Translations under genes and position numbers: made by a program
Notes under the pieces: model-generated
Told to the model about the DNA's origin: nothing
Seen by the model: the letters and a program-made list of their open reading frames with translations, nothing else
The model's database searches: none
Part shown: positions 63,067-64,000 of the stretch, piece by piece
How the letters are laid out: each line of letters opens with the position of its first letter
Numbering within the stretch: the stretch's first letter is position 1
Assembly: GCA_963969395.1 (NCBI GenBank)
Contig: OZ017797.1
Span: forward strand, 12,462,001-12,526,000
DNA: 64,000 nt
Source of the DNA: Pseudoscleropodium purum
Lineage: Eukaryota > Streptophyta > Bryopsida > Hypnales > Brachytheciaceae
Reading direction: 5' to 3'

Positions 63067-64000
63067 CTACCTCGCCCCCGATTGAAACCACTGGTTCACG
63101 AACCGCATCGACGGTCTCTCGCTTGGTGACGGCAGACAGCACAACAGCCCCAACTGCAACACCTTCCCAACCATCTTCTCGTCCACACCATAGTCGGCGC
63201 CACCATTCCAAAGCCTTGGATCTGCCACTCGGAGAATGTGACCCGTTTCATGTGCTTGCCACACGCTCTCCACCAAGACATAATGCTTGGTGGAATCTCC
63301 AATTGCAACAACACCGAGCGCCCGCCTCCGCACACGACTTCCAGCACCAGGATTCCGAATGCATACACGTCTGTTTCTACTGAAGCCCGTCCCGTGTACT
63401 GCATCTCGGGCGCCATGTATCCCAGAGTCCCTACTAGTAACGTTGTCTTCTGCATCACGCCGTGGTCGACCAAGCGTGCCAGCCCGAAGTCGCCCAAGCA
63501 AGCGTTGAAGCTGGCGTCTAATAGCACGTTGTGCGCCTTGATGTCACGATGCAAGATGCATTGCTGCCATTCTTCGTGTAGATAGACCAAACCCGAAGCC
63601 GTGCCCGCCAGAATCGATAGTCTCATGTTCCACGACAAGCCCTAATCGACATCCAAGCTCTGATTCTCTCCGTTTAAGCCGTCCGACGGGGGTCGGTATA
63701 TCCACTGGTCTAAGCTCCCGTTGCACATGAAGTCGTACACCAACAGCAAGCCTTCCTTGGCCTGGCACCATCCCTGGAGACGCAGCAAGTTGCGGTGCCG
63801 AATTTGTCCCAGGCTGGTGGCTTCAGCAAGGAAACTCTCTTCGCCCTGCATCTTGTTGCGCTTGATGCGCTTCACTGCAATGAAAGCGCCAGAAGGCAAG
63901 GTGCCTTTGAAAACCTCGCCAAAGCCGCCACTAGAAAGGATCTCGGTGTCGCTGAAATTCTTCGTGAAGCTGCTGAGCTCGCGGTAGGTGAAAGGCCGCG
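63067..64000 (-). pseudogene. Lectin-type receptor kinase domain, disabled (partial at window edge)
   Basis: Minus-strand frame entering at the right edge: RPFTYRELSSFTKNFSDTEI, glycine loop GGFGEVFKG, lysine in IAVKRIK, then LLRLQGWCQAKEGLLLVYDF and MCNGSLDQWIY. An in-frame TAG (63644-63642) interrupts the link before LSWNMRLSILAG. The frame resumes with ASGLVYLHEEW, HRDIKAHNVLLD, GDFGLARLVDHG and GTLGYMAPEM, so the HRD, DFG and APE sites are intact. Near 63320-63335 the frame shifts; the C-lobe continues in another frame as RRALGVVAIGDSTKHYVLVE and GLLCCLPSPSERPSMR, ending at a stop at 63067. The pattern is that of L-type lectin receptor kinases (plasma-membrane immune or developmental receptors), which usually lack introns. 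The lectin and transmembrane parts would lie beyond the window. GC content is higher than in its flanks. Confidence 0.8.

Noticed and set aside
1..64000. CRISPR array, operons, bacterial promoters
   Set aside because: The window is spliced eukaryotic DNA; the repeats seen are MITE-like, tandem or simple, without regular spacers.

Overview
This is a eukaryotic, land-plant nuclear window. The genes are split by short GT-AG introns in AT-rich DNA. The gene set includes a thylakoid-lumen immunophilin of the chloroplast NDH complex, a plant kinesin-7 and a lectin receptor kinase. A giant RNF213-type AAA+ protein, which to my knowledge angiosperm models lack, points to a bryophyte (a moss seems most likely) or another seed-free plant. 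The species is inferred, not proven.

Layout. (1) 29-21071, plus strand: 3' nine-tenths of a giant RNF213-like AAA+/RZ-finger gene in about 24 exons (about 4,700 residues in view; the start lies left of the window). A Stowaway-type MITE sits in one intron. (2) 21.1-25.5 kb: AT-rich, gene-poor, with relics of two short repeat families. (3) 25531-27932, minus strand: complete six-exon gene for a PnsL4/FKBP16-2-like lumenal FKBP with a twin-arginine transit peptide. (4) 28-33.5 kb: AT-rich, gene-free, ending in a head-to-head pair of MITE-like units. (5) 34476-50197, plus strand: complete 41-exon kinesin-7 (KIN-7O/CENP-E class, about 2,307 residues) with a TATA box upstream. (6) 52.3-53.5 kb: decayed F-box/kelch-like gene. 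(7) 53.5-60 kb: AT-rich repeats, an orphan terminal exon of the splicing factor BUD13 (minus strand) and a GC-rich inverted-repeat element flanked by an 11-bp direct repeat. (8) 60413-61414, plus strand: Werner-type 3'-5' exonuclease locus that seems to lack its middle. (9) 63067-64000, minus strand: lectin-type receptor kinase domain broken by a stop and a frameshift, running off the right edge.

There is no operon logic here. The three large intact or nearly intact genes (RNF213-like, PnsL4, kinesin-7) are unrelated neighbours. The spaces between them hold degraded gene copies and several small repeat families visible by comparing the window with itself. The most unusual locus is the RNF213-like gene. 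It keeps the dynein-like AAA+ core and an RZ zinc finger with an altered ligand pattern, has no recognisable RING finger, and carries an apparent one-base frameshift in its penultimate exon. All exon borders were read by eye from splice consensus and reading phase.
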